Origin: JBBSJT01 sp041691015
GTDB taxonomy: Bacteria > Chlamydiota > Chlamydiia > Chlamydiales > Parachlamydiaceae
Length of the DNA stretch: 48,246 nt
Direction of reading: 5' to 3'
Assembly (NCBI GenBank): GCA_041691015.1
Contig: JBEPVN010000005.1
Coordinates: 1 to 48,246, forward strand
Position numbers and translations under genes: made by a program. Positions 18,248-25,840 of this stretch are shown piece by piece; within the stretch, counting starts at the first letter, position 1; each line of letters starts with the position of its first letter. The notes beneath the pieces are model-generated. The model ran no database searches, was not told the DNA's origin, and saw only the letters and a program-made list of their open reading frames with translations.

Positions 18248-19156
18248 TTAAGATTTTTTGAATGTAAGGATATGGTAGGAAATGAGTTCTGTTGGATGAT
18301 AAGACAGTTTGGCTTGTCTTAAACCCTCGATTCCAAGATCTTCTTCCCTGTTTATAAATTCATAACCTTCAAACTCAATGATCTTTGCTATTTCATGATT
18401 GATAATCTGATAAAGTCCTTTGAATGTTTTATCAGCCTTTTCAAAATAAATATCTGCAGTGTTCTGATTCATCTTGCTATAGATCGAAAAAGCAACTGGC
18501 ACGGTATTTACAGTGATGACATAGCCTTTTAATTCAAGTTCTTTAAAATAGACAAGCATCACATCCAACGCTTTTAATTCATTTGTTAGTTCAGTGCTTA
18601 TGTTACCCTTTTTTTTAAGACCGATCTCTTCTAATATTTTAGGGCAAAAGGGATGACATTTTTCCGTCATTTTTTCAAGTGACCACTCATATAGATTTTT
18701 GCTTTGAGCGATCAAATTGCGCTTTTTCTCATAACGCCTGCCTTCAATTGCTGCTAAATCTTTGGTTTTATAAAGATAATTTGCGTATTTGCGATCGTTT
18801 ACGTTGTTAAAATTAGAGCAAAAATTAGGGTTTTTTTTTATGAAAGTTTCTGAAACTGCATAAATTTGGATGGGATATGGAATTTTATGAAGAGCGTTTA
18901 AGAGTTTTTTTTGGGCTTCTTCCGAAAATATCCCGATTGGTTCAAGAAGATGCTTCTTTTTATTCTCTACATTTAAGGAAATGAGAAGAGTCTCTTTTTC
19001 TATGAACGTCCATTCATAAGAATAGACGCTATTCCATGCAAAGAGACTTGCAAAAGTATAACTTGAGAGTTTTTTTGAGTATTTATTTAAGAAGGGTTCA
19101 AGTTTTTCCTTGTCTTCAAGCTTTAAAGGTGTGAATTCCAGATCTAAAAAATACAT
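18248..19156 (-). CDS. DUF2156 / LPG_synthase_C-type acyltransferase-fold protein
   Basis: A 302-residue cytoplasmic protein resembling the DUF2156 family, which shares a double GNAT-like fold with the catalytic domain of phosphatidylglycerol lysyltransferase (MprF). Seen: the family-typical IEGRRYEKKRNLIAQ at about residues 138-152 and REEDLGIEGLRQAKLSYHP near the C-terminus. Bacterial stand-alone members lack the MprF membrane part and their substrates are mostly unknown; aminoacyl or acyl transfer is inference from the fold. GAGG lies four bases before the ATG at 19156. It runs convergent to gcvPB, with the palindromic element between them. Confidence 0.72.
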   Translation of the reverse strand: MYFLDLEFTPLKLEDKEKLEPFLNKYSKKLSSYTFASLFAWNSVYSYEWTFIEKETLLISLNVENKKKHLLEPIGIFSEEAQKKLLNALHKIPYPIQIYAVSETFIKKNPNFCSNFNNVNDRKYANYLYKTKDLAAIEGRRYEKKRNLIAQSKNLYEWSLEKMTEKCHPFCPKILEEIGLKKKGNISTELTNELKALDVMLVYFKELELKGYVITVNTVPVAFSIYSKMNQNTADIYFEKADKTFKGLYQIINHEIAKIIEFEGYEFINREEDLGIEGLRQAKLSYHPTELISYHILTFKKS

Positions 19157-19481
19157 ATAGCCTCATAATTAGAGCTATAACCCATCATCTAAAAATATTA
19201 CAATAGATAGAAAAATTACTTATTTTTAGATTTTTTTTTAGTTAACCTAAAAGATTTGATAGGCTACTTTATAGCTTTTAAATTTTGAATTACTACTACG
19301 CATTTTTTTACCATAGAGCTAAACAGAGTAGAAATTGACTTCAATGTAAAAAATGCTAAAGGATGTGCGCGATGAATTTAAGTTAATCTAGTATTTTTCA
19401 AAAGATGTGGATCAAACTGATTACTAAAAACTACAATTACCTCAAATTTTATGAGAAGTTGCCAAACAAAAGGTTAAATTT
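19157..19481. other. 325-bp AT-rich intergenic region
   Basis: No coding frame, tRNA or strong hairpin is supported between the divergent DUF2156 gene and the 142-residue gene. Around 19308-19328 the words TTTTTTTACCATAGAG and AAACAGAG resemble the outer arm of the palindrome at 17891-17905 (TTTTTTACCACAGAG), so this may hold a decayed copy of that repeat. Promoters for both flanking genes should lie here, but I could not single them out. Confidence 0.4.
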
Positions 19482-19910
19482 ATGAATCCTCTAAGTAAAA
19501 CAGAAACAGCGGTAAGAGTCCTTGCAAATCCAATCGTGGCGACTTTGCAAAGTTCAACATGCATTTTTTCAGTGCGTTGCGAAGCCACAAGAGAATGGCT
19601 TAGCTCAGCGTATAATACCTATGGCTATTCGGATGAAGATGATAAAAAAGAAATGAGCGAAACTTTAAAAAAGGTTGAGTATCAATTTCATAAAGTGAAA
19701 GAAAGTTATGGTACGTTGTGGATCACACCCCCTGTAGGTTTCTGGCTTAGCGATGGACGCTTAGTTTCTCCTGACTATAATGAAGGAATACGTGTGAAAG
19801 CTTACTACGGAAGTAAAGAAGAGATATTAAGCATGGGTCGAAAGGTCGATCACATCATAGATGGCCCCTTTACATTTTTGCCAGCTGAGGGAAATTTATT
19901 TTTCTTTTAA
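19482..19910 (+). CDS. Hypothetical protein, 142 residues
   Basis: No family is recognised. The protein has no clear membrane helix or signal peptide. The N-terminal half is polar, with a charged helix-like stretch SDEDDKKEMSETLKKVEYQF at about residues 50-69. The second half has several aromatic/glycine turns (WITPPVGFWLSDGRL) and an end LPAEGNLFFF. AAAGG precedes the ATG by nine bases. The last 15 bases overlap the 3' end of the convergent aldolase gene, so the two messages are antisense at their ends. It could be a real small gene or a fast-evolving remnant. Confidence 0.5.
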   Translation: MNPLSKTETAVRVLANPIVATLQSSTCIFSVRCEATREWLSSAYNTYGYSDEDDKKEMSETLKKVEYQFHKVKESYGTLWITPPVGFWLSDGRLVSPDYNEGIRVKAYYGSKEEILSMGRKVDHIIDGPFTFLPAEGNLFFF

Positions 19911-20792
19911 AAGTATTTGAGCTTCGGTTATGGCAGGTAGTGTAGAGCGGATAATATTCCACCCCTCCCTAACGCGTTTTACAACAAGAGGCGTAGTATT
20001 GGCTGAAATTCCACAAGCAATCCCGTGAATTTTGCAAATCATAAGAATTTTTTGTAACTCAAGCTCCACTTCAGGCGACCCCTTAGGCACTCCCATTGAA
20101 CGTGTCAAATCGTTAGCATTACCAACGAATATGGCACCTATACCTGGAGTAGAAACAATCGAATCTATGTTTTGCAACGCTTCAACAGATTCAATCATCA
20201 CAATTGCAAGCAAATCACCATTTGGATTTAACGGCCATAAATCAGCACGAAGATCATACTCTTCTCCGCTTATTCCCCAAATCCAGATTGCATTTGCAGC
20301 TCCAGCACCCCGGATACCATTTGGATAGAAATATTTCGAGTTTTTCAGTTGAGGGTAGCGCATACTTTTTACTGCAAATGAGGCTTGGCTACCCGTGTCT
20401 ATTCCATTAAAAATGATGCCATGCAGTCCAATATCAAGCGCCTGTTTAACAACCCATTGTGATTGATCTACTGAGGTGGGAAAACGAGCAAAAAGAGCCA
20501 CGTTTGGCTGTAAGTTGCCTTTCTTTAGTACAGTTTCCTTATCTGTCATTCCCATCAGAAACATATGAAGTCCAGGAAAATCCAAAGGATTGTGTTCCAT
20601 ATCAACATAGACAAAATCGACAGGAGCTTGAGCCATTTCTCTTGCATGAAACAGTGATAGATCACAGGTCATTAAACCGTACACAACTTTCCCCTCTGCT
20701 AATTTTGCAACTACTGGATTCAGATGGTGCGGTTCTATTTCAGCAAGCAGCAAGTTGGAGGATATAATCATGAAAAAAATAGTTTTTAGCAT
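19896..20792 (-). CDS. HpcH/HpaI-family aldolase with signal peptide
   Basis: The family catalyses metal-dependent class II retro-aldol cleavage of 2-keto-3-deoxy acids and relatives. Seen: VDFVYVDMEHNPLDFPGL (metal/substrate-loop region), FNGIDTGSQASFAVKSMRYP followed by NGIRGAGAA, then MIESVEALQNIDSIVSTPGI with the metal-binding glutamate, and FVGNANDLTRSMGVP. These follow the family order. At 298 residues it is longer than the usual 250-270 because of an N-terminal MLKTIFFMIISSNLLLA stretch that looks like a cleavable signal peptide. Export of this kind of enzyme is unusual. AAGG lies five bases before the ATG. Substrate unknown; no catabolic partner genes are nearby. Confidence 0.8.
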   Translation of the reverse strand: MLKTIFFMIISSNLLLAEIEPHHLNPVVAKLAEGKVVYGLMTCDLSLFHAREMAQAPVDFVYVDMEHNPLDFPGLHMFLMGMTDKETVLKKGNLQPNVALFARFPTSVDQSQWVVKQALDIGLHGIIFNGIDTGSQASFAVKSMRYPQLKNSKYFYPNGIRGAGAANAIWIWGISGEEYDLRADLWPLNPNGDLLAIVMIESVEALQNIDSIVSTPGIGAIFVGNANDLTRSMGVPKGSPEVELELQKILMICKIHGIACGISANTTPLVVKRVREGWNIIRSTLPAITEAQILLKEK

Positions 20793-20854
20793 ATTAGCCT
20801 TGAATAAAATTAAATGTCATTTCATTTTGTTTTTTAAATCTTGATCTTGTCAAG

Positions 20855-21023
20855 CTAGTACAGCAAATCGTAAATCCCTACATATAAAAAATTATTTTAA
20901 ATTCGAAGATTGCTATCTCTTTTTTCGTGACATACACTCTGTGTAGGCTCGAAATAAGAGATGGTAAGATTCGAAAATTAAAATATTTTTTTATATATAG
21001 GGATTTACGATTTGCTGTACTAG
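20855..21023. repeat. Palindromic element b (169 bp), CTAGTACA ends
   Basis: A 169-bp inverted repeat with arms of about 78 bases and a loop near 20930-20944. Both ends read CTAGTACAGCAAATCG outward-in. Read on the minus strand, its core (TTTTAATTTTCGAATCTTAC, then CCTACAC-GAGTGTATGTC, then ATCTTCGAATTTAAAATAAT) is nearly the same as that of the 170-bp element at 23740-23909. The outer arms are different in sequence but still self-complementary. It lies between the aldolase start and the 3' side of tRNA-Ser. No coding capacity. Confidence 0.88.
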
Positions 21024-21087
21024 GATCCCATTTATGACTCTATTTAACAAACTGATAAGTGAATATGATGGAAAGAACATAAAGAAT

Positions 21088-21175
21088 CGGAGAGGGTGGG
21101 ATTCGAACCCACGGTACGCTATAAACGCACACACGCTTTCCAGGCGTGCTCCTTAAGCCACTCGGACACCTCTCC
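21088..21175 (-). tRNA. tRNA-Ser (anticodon GGA)
   Basis: On the minus strand this folds as a tRNA with acceptor stem GGAGAGG/CCTCTCC, a D-arm TCCGAGTGGCTTAAGGA, an anticodon arm CACGC-CTGGAAA-GCGTG with anticodon GGA, a long variable arm (TGTGCGTTTATAGCGTAC region) typical of class II tRNAs, and T-arm GTGGG-TTCGAAT-CCCAC. The discriminator base is G, as expected for serine. The 3' CCA is not encoded. It reads UCC and UCU codons. Confidence 0.96.
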
Positions 21176-21194
21176 AGATATGAAATAAAAGAAA

Positions 21195-21223
21195 AGTGTA
21201 CTAAAAAAACAGCATCTTTGCAA
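21195..21223 (-). promoter_or_regulatory. Candidate promoter of tRNA-Ser
   Basis: On the minus strand TTGCAA and TACACT are spaced by 17 bases, with the -10 box 20 bases upstream of the tRNA 5' end. The spacing and position suit a sigma-70-type promoter for the tRNA gene. Confidence 0.5.
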
Positions 21224-21259
21224 GAATAAAGTAAAAAAATGTAAAACCGATCATTTTGA

Positions 21260-21288
21260 TTGTCAATTATTTCTAAAAATAATACATA
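21260..21288 (+). promoter_or_regulatory. Candidate promoter upstream of the 76-residue gene
   Basis: TTGTCA at 21260-21265 and TACATA at 21283-21288 are separated by 17 bases and lie about 40 bases upstream of the ATG at 21328. This would transcribe the small membrane gene and the dehydratase-like gene together. Confidence 0.42.
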
Positions 21289-21327
21289 TTAAATAGGTGT
21301 TGAAAACTTTAAAAAAAGTGGTATTAT

Positions 21328-21558
21328 ATGAGTCTAATTAGATTTCTTATCAATTTTGTTCTTTTTGGAGCATTATTTTATTTAATCTGGCATTTTTTTC
21401 CGGACGCATTCGCTACGCTTGTTACTTGGATCAAAACACTTGTTGATTTTACACAGCAGCTTCTAACAGACCTTTATAACCGGATATCTACAGGTACTGT
21501 AAAAAAAGACATTGAGCCGATAAAAAGTTTAGCTCAACTGATATTTAGCATAAGATAA
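21328..21558 (+). CDS. Small single-span membrane protein
   Basis: A 76-residue protein with one N-terminal hydrophobic helix (about residues 5-24, FLINFVLFGALFYLIWHFF) and a second amphipathic stretch at about residues 28-50, then a short charged tail. No family is recognised. It begins about 40 bases after a plausible promoter and ends 13 bases before the start of the dehydratase-like gene, so the two are likely cotranscribed. The ribosome-binding site is weak. Length, position and in-frame composition support a real gene, but there is no functional clue. Confidence 0.55.
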   Translation: MSLIRFLINFVLFGALFYLIWHFFPDAFATLVTWIKTLVDFTQQLLTDLYNRISTGTVKKDIEPIKSLAQLIFSIR

Positions 21559-21571
21559 ACACACAGGTTTA

Positions 21572-22444
21572 ATGGATCATTTATACGTTCAGACTCCGAT
21601 TGTAGAGTCCACTCTGCTTTCAAAAAAAATCGGCATTCCGGTTTATTTGAAGATGGAAGCAATTCAGCCTGCAGGCTCTTATAAAGCTAGAGGACTTGGG
21701 GTTCTTTTATCTGATTATATTGCGAGAGGGAAGCACTCATTTGTGACAGCCTCAACAGGTAATTCCGGTTTGAGTTTGGCATACGCCTGCCGCATCTCCA
21801 AATGCTCATTAAAAGTTGTCGTTCCAACCAAAACAAGCACCTTTATGCAAGATAAAATTGCATTGGAAGGAGCAGATGTTATTGTTCAGGGAAAAAACTT
21901 TGAAGATTCCAAGCGTGAAGCCAAAGAAATCGCAGCCAAAGAAAAAATAACCTATGTAGATCCGCATGATAATCCCTTGATTTTTGAGGGAATCAGCACG
22001 ATCATTTATGAAATATTTGGGGCCGGTTTAAAGCCTGGCGCAATACTTATTCCCGTTCTTTCAGGTGATCTACTTTTGGGAGTCATTCAAGGTCTTAACG
22101 CTTGCAAGTGGGGAGATATTCCGATCATTACAGCAGAAACCGAGCATCATTGTCCTTTTGCAACAGCTCTTTTTGGGGAAGAGGATCTGGCTGATACAAT
22201 TATACCGGAAGTTTTTTCAAAAATTAAAAATCATAAGATCTATCCCCAAATTGTCACAGATAAAGCGGCTTTACATGCAGCTAAAGAATTTGCAAATGAA
22301 CGCCGTGTTTTGATAGAAAAAGAATCTGCTGCAGCCTTAGCTCTTATTTATGAAAGTCTTCCTCTACTTAAAACATTTTCATCCATTCTTGTCATTGTCA
22401 GCGGCGGAGCTAATGTTAGTCTCGAACAAAATCTTATGCATTAA
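21572..22444 (+). CDS. PLP-dependent serine/threonine dehydratase-like protein
   Basis: A fold-type II PLP enzyme of 290 residues, most like serine/threonine ammonia-lyases. Seen: TPIVESTLLSKKIGIPVYLKMEAIQPAGSYKARG with the Schiff-base Lys38, STGNSGLSLAYACR (substrate-binding loop), HDNPLIFEG, and SGGANV near the end, all in family order. Odd: the glycine-rich loop that normally holds the PLP phosphate (GGGGL) reads LSGDLL at residues 163-168, so either cofactor binding is altered or the enzyme has changed role. The length is on the short side, with no regulatory domain. AGG precedes the ATG by four bases. Substrate is uncertain; serine or threonine deamination is inference. Confidence 0.78.
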   Translation: MDHLYVQTPIVESTLLSKKIGIPVYLKMEAIQPAGSYKARGLGVLLSDYIARGKHSFVTASTGNSGLSLAYACRISKCSLKVVVPTKTSTFMQDKIALEGADVIVQGKNFEDSKREAKEIAAKEKITYVDPHDNPLIFEGISTIIYEIFGAGLKPGAILIPVLSGDLLLGVIQGLNACKWGDIPIITAETEHHCPFATALFGEEDLADTIIPEVFSKIKNHKIYPQIVTDKAALHAAKEFANERRVLIEKESAAALALIYESLPLLKTFSSILVIVSGGANVSLEQNLMH

Positions 22445-22511
22445 ATGCAAGTCATGCTTTTTTCGCATAATCAGTATCTAAAAAACCGAAAGTTTTGTTA
22501 GAATAGTCATT

Positions 22512-23753
22512 ATGTCAAAAAATTTAAAAGTCATTGTAATAGGCGGCGGCGCCGCCGGTTTTTTTGGGGCAATTGCCTGTAAAGAGTCTTACCCTGAAGC
22601 AGAAGTCATCCTCCTTGAAAAGATGCGGCAAGTGCTTGCAAAAGTGAGGGTCTCTGGCGGCGGCAGATGTAATGTCACACATTCCTGCTTTGATGTTGCA
22701 GCGCTAGTTAAGAATTATCCAAGAGGCGAAAAAGCCTTAAGGGGTGCATTTACAAGGTTTCAGCCGGAAAATACGATAGACTGGTTTTTACAAAGAGGCG
22801 TTAAGCTAAAAACAGAAGCAGATGGGCGCATGTTTCCTATCACAGATAGCTCAGAGACGATCATAAATTGTTTGATGTCAGCTGCAAAAAAAGCTGGCGT
22901 TACTTTAAGGACTGAATGCGGCATCCAAAGCATCACAAAAAATGAGAACGGATTTACTTTAATCCTAACAACTGCTGAAACCATTACTTGCGATAAGATT
23001 TTGATTGCGACAGGAAGCAATGTCAAAATATTTGAGATTATCAAGGCTTTTGGTCACAATATAGAGCCTTTGGTGCCTTCGCTATTTACATTTAATATTC
23101 CAAATTCCCCCCTATCAGAACTTTCAGGGATTGCTATTGCAAAAGTGCATTTAAAAATAGCAAATACTGCGCTTGAACAGACAGGACCTCTACTCATCAC
23201 TCATTTTGGCTTTAGCGGTCCCTCGGTCCTAAAGCTCTCTGCCTTTGGAGCGCGTATTTTAGAAAATCTTGACTATCAGACAGAATTGCAAATTAATTGG
23301 CTTCCGGATATCTCCTATGAGGGACTAAAAAATAGCTTAAGTGATTATAAGCAAAAAAACCATTTACGCCTAACAACAACAGAATCTCCTGTAGATCTTC
23401 CCAAAAATTTATGGAAGCACTTAAGTAAGGCTTGGACTAATGAGGACTTAACACCTCTAAAGTGGTCTCAGGTGAGTTTAAAGCAAATTAATCAAATCAT
23501 AGAGAAATTAAAAAAAGATGTTTATCAAATCCGCGGAAAAACTACTTTTAAAGAAGAATTTGTAACGTGCGGCGGGGTAGCTCTTAATGAAGTGGACTTT
23601 AAGACAATGGAAAGCAAAATTTGCAAAGGTCTTTATTTTGCGGGAGAGGTTTTGGATGTGGATGGTATAACAGGCGGCTTTAATTTCCAAAATGCCTGGA
23701 CAACTTCATGGATTGCAGGGCAATCCATGGGTCTCGCTTCTAGTACACTATAA
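22512..23753 (+). CDS. HI0933-type (YhiN) flavoprotein
   Basis: A 413-residue FAD-dependent protein of the HI0933/YhiN family, whose physiological substrate is not established. Seen: the N-terminal dinucleotide-binding motif VIVIGGGAAGFFGAIA, the family signature VSGGGRCNVTH at about residues 48-58, DGRMFPITDSSETI, TCGGVALNEVDFKTMESK, and the closing LYFAGEVLDVDGITGGFNFQ and AWTTSWIAG. The last residues (STL and stop) are encoded by the end of the palindromic element that starts at 23740, so the element has set the C-terminus. No clear ribosome-binding site precedes the ATG. Confidence 0.92.
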   Translation: MSKNLKVIVIGGGAAGFFGAIACKESYPEAEVILLEKMRQVLAKVRVSGGGRCNVTHSCFDVAALVKNYPRGEKALRGAFTRFQPENTIDWFLQRGVKLKTEADGRMFPITDSSETIINCLMSAAKKAGVTLRTECGIQSITKNENGFTLILTTAETITCDKILIATGSNVKIFEIIKAFGHNIEPLVPSLFTFNIPNSPLSELSGIAIAKVHLKIANTALEQTGPLLITHFGFSGPSVLKLSAFGARILENLDYQTELQINWLPDISYEGLKNSLSDYKQKNHLRLTTTESPVDLPKNLWKHLSKAWTNEDLTPLKWSQVSLKQINQIIEKLKKDVYQIRGKTTFKEEFVTCGGVALNEVDFKTMESKICKGLYFAGEVLDVDGITGGFNFQNAWTTSWIAGQSMGLASSTL

Positions 23754-23909
23754 GGTAAGTCCGTCGACTAAAAAACAATATTTTAATTTTCGAATCTTAC
23801 CTCTTTTGATTTCGATCCTACACGGAGTGTATGTCTCTAAATCAAAAGAGCTAATCTTCGAATTTAAAATAATTTTTTAGTTGGACGGACTTACCTTACA
23901 GTGTACTAG
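23740..23909. repeat. Palindromic element c (170 bp), CTAGTACA ends
   Basis: A 170-bp inverted repeat. Both ends begin CTAGTACACT(A/G)TAAGGTAAGTCCGTC reading inward, the arms are about 78 bases and the loop is near 23817-23830. The core shares long words with element b read on the opposite strand (TTTTAATTTTCGAATCTTAC, GAGTGTATGTC, AATCTTCGAATTTAAAATAA). It supplies the last codons and stop of the flavoprotein gene on its left and ends six bases before the stop of the convergent gene on its right. No coding frame of its own is credible. Confidence 0.88.
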
Positions 23910-23915
23910 TTAATT

Positions 23916-24893
23916 TTATTGCTCATCTGGTACGTAATCATCCTGAATGATAGCAGAACCATTATACACTGAGGCAGGTTCGTTCACAGTCTCCCAATCA
24001 TCGTTTTGATGATTATCGACATTCTTATCCAACGATCTCTCTAATGAAGCATGCATCATTTCCAACGGTTTGGAGTCAAATAAATCTGTTTCAGATCTTG
24101 TCGGAACAAGTGTGCTCATGTTTGGTAATAATCTCTGATAATGACGAATCCTTCCCCGAATAAGATAATCTAAAGAAAAAAATTCATCTTGCGCTACCCA
24201 TTCAGCTGTAACCGGGATATTTCCCTGTACTTTTTTGAGGATTCGAAGACCATTTGCAAATTGAAAAATCATAGAAGGGGTGTATCCTTCTTTGACTTTA
24301 ACCTGAAGTAATGAAAGGTTATTTTTTGGTTCTATTTTATTTACTAAACAATGTTTGAATAAATTAATAGCTTTGAAGATGGCTTCTCCAGCCATAAACT
24401 CTGTAATTTCAGTATGTTTTTGAGATTTGGATTCAGATCCAAAAGTTTGGGGATTGGGAATCTTATTCGTAAAGGGTTGTTCTGCAAAGAATTTTTTTTG
24501 GATAAATTCAAGGCCTGCGATAATCCCTTGATAAATTTCTACTGTAGGATTTGTTTCTTTTTGGTTCTCTACAGGAACAGGAGGAAATAAATCCAGCATG
24601 ATACGTGCTACTTGTTTGACAAGAATAAAATCTTTTCGTCCTTGCCCGTTTAAATAACGTGTGACGGACTTTGCGTTTAATCCGCTTATTTCGTAGGGTA
24701 AATCAAAATTGATCGCAAATTCTTCCAGACTAATTTTAGCATCGGGAGCATAGGGGAACATGGCTATCCGCATTGCAGAGGTAAAACCTTCCATATTTAT
24801 TTCTTCAACACTTTTTTTTGTTGCAGGTGATGCAGATCTTGCAAATTCCACCCCATTTTGCAATATAGAATAACCGGCACTCCAAAAATTCAT
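23916..24893 (-). CDS. Hypothetical protein, 325 residues
   Basis: No family recognised. The protein is soluble, with no clear signal peptide or membrane helix. The N-terminus MNFWSAGYSILQNGVEFARS is mildly hydrophobic. A central part has LNAKSVTRYLNGQGRKDFILVKQVARIML, and the C-terminal 60 residues are acidic and asparagine-rich (DKNVDNHQNDDWETVNEP), likely disordered. I chose the ATG at 24893 because AGGGG lies five bases upstream; an upstream in-frame TTG at 24926 is less likely. It lies downstream of hemF on the same strand (76-base gap). Composition and lack of relatives make it a possible lineage-specific or secreted protein, but nothing proves that. Confidence 0.6.
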   Translation of the reverse strand: MNFWSAGYSILQNGVEFARSASPATKKSVEEINMEGFTSAMRIAMFPYAPDAKISLEEFAINFDLPYEISGLNAKSVTRYLNGQGRKDFILVKQVARIMLDLFPPVPVENQKETNPTVEIYQGIIAGLEFIQKKFFAEQPFTNKIPNPQTFGSESKSQKHTEITEFMAGEAIFKAINLFKHCLVNKIEPKNNLSLLQVKVKEGYTPSMIFQFANGLRILKKVQGNIPVTAEWVAQDEFFSLDYLIRGRIRHYQRLLPNMSTLVPTRSETDLFDSKPLEMMHASLERSLDKNVDNHQNDDWETVNEPASVYNGSAIIQDDYVPDEQ

Positions 24894-24969
24894 ATAAACC
24901 CCTATTAAAAAAATAAATTTATCCAATTAATTGTAGATAACTTAAAAGAATGTTAAATTGCAAGGACTT

Positions 24970-25773
24970 CTACCAGGAAGCTGTAGGTGGCATCGAGCAA
25001 AGTATCGCTTCCGGGTTACCTCCTGACTGAAAACCAAATTTGGTCCCGCGATCATAAAGCAAATTAAATTCCACATAATGCGCCCTTAATTTTGACTGCA
25101 TTTCTTTCTCACATAACGCATAAGGCTCATGAACGCGTTTTTGATAAATCGGAATAATGGCATCTAAAAAAGTTTGACCGACATTTTTCCACATGGCCAT
25201 ATCTTTTTCAAAATTCCCTGTATTGTAATGATCAAAAAAAATGCCGCCGACCCCGCGCTCTTTTTTCCAGTGGGGAATATAAAAATATTCGGCAGCGTTT
25301 TTTGAAAATTCAGAATAAAGATCAGTTCCAAATGGATCGAGTGCTTTTTTTGCGGATTTATGAAAATGTTCCTGATCTTCCTTGTTTAAAAACCCCATGG
25401 GAGTCAAATCATAGCCTCCGCCAAACCAGCATTTCTTTTCTGTTTCGATATAACGGATGTTCATGTGGACTGTTGGCGCATAAGGATTTTGCATATGAGT
25501 GATCAGGCTAATTCCGGTTGCAGTAAAGGCACCTGCCCCATCATTCATCGGAAATTTATCTCCAGAAACAAGCGACCAATTGACAGCTGCTTTTTCAAAA
25601 ACAGAACCTCGTAAAAGTGATATTTCACCCCCGCCGCCAGTGTGATGATTCCAAGCTTTGCGTTCAAATTTTTTTTCAGGTTCAAAAGATTCAAAACTTT
25701 TTATGATTTGTTCCCTAAGCGTTTTTAAAAAATTTACGATTTCAGGTAGTGCTGCATTTTTTACAGAATTCAT
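24970..25773 (-). CDS. hemF: Aerobic coproporphyrinogen III oxidase
   Basis: HemF decarboxylates coproporphyrinogen III to protoporphyrinogen IX using oxygen, a late haem-synthesis step. Seen: GGGGEISLLRGSVFEKAAVN, PTVHMNIRYIE, WFGGGYDLTPMGF, ERGVGGIFFDHYN, RAHYVEFNLLYDRGTKFGFQ, then GGNPEAILCSMPP. These are all core family motifs in order. The protein ends at SMPPTASW, right after the motif, and so lacks about 30 residues found at the C-terminus of other HemF (E. coli form is about 299, this one 267). The downstream bases in the other two frames do not restore the tail. AGGA lies six bases before the ATG. Confidence 0.92.
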   Translation of the reverse strand: MNSVKNAALPEIVNFLKTLREQIIKSFESFEPEKKFERKAWNHHTGGGGEISLLRGSVFEKAAVNWSLVSGDKFPMNDGAGAFTATGISLITHMQNPYAPTVHMNIRYIETEKKCWFGGGYDLTPMGFLNKEDQEHFHKSAKKALDPFGTDLYSEFSKNAAEYFYIPHWKKERGVGGIFFDHYNTGNFEKDMAMWKNVGQTFLDAIIPIYQKRVHEPYALCEKEMQSKLRAHYVEFNLLYDRGTKFGFQSGGNPEAILCSMPPTASW

Positions 25774-25840
25774 GAAAGTCCTATACTGATTTTTAAAAGA
25801 AGATAACCGCTAAAATAAAATATACACAAGCAATTTAAAA

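Noticed and set aside
23692..23880. Plus-strand open frame running into palindromic element c
   Set aside because: It overlaps the flavoprotein C-terminus in another frame and then reads the palindrome; coincidental.
20855..23909. Composite transposon bounded by elements b and c, carrying tRNA-Ser, the dehydratase-like and the flavoprotein genes
   Set aside because: The two elements are in opposite orientation with a similar core, but no transposase or target-site duplication was seen and the enclosed genes look resident. Left as a possibility only for the elements themselves.
24935..24969. Frameshift restoring a longer HemF C-terminus
   Set aside because: The two other frames downstream of the TAG were read and give either an early stop or a sequence unlike HemF tails.
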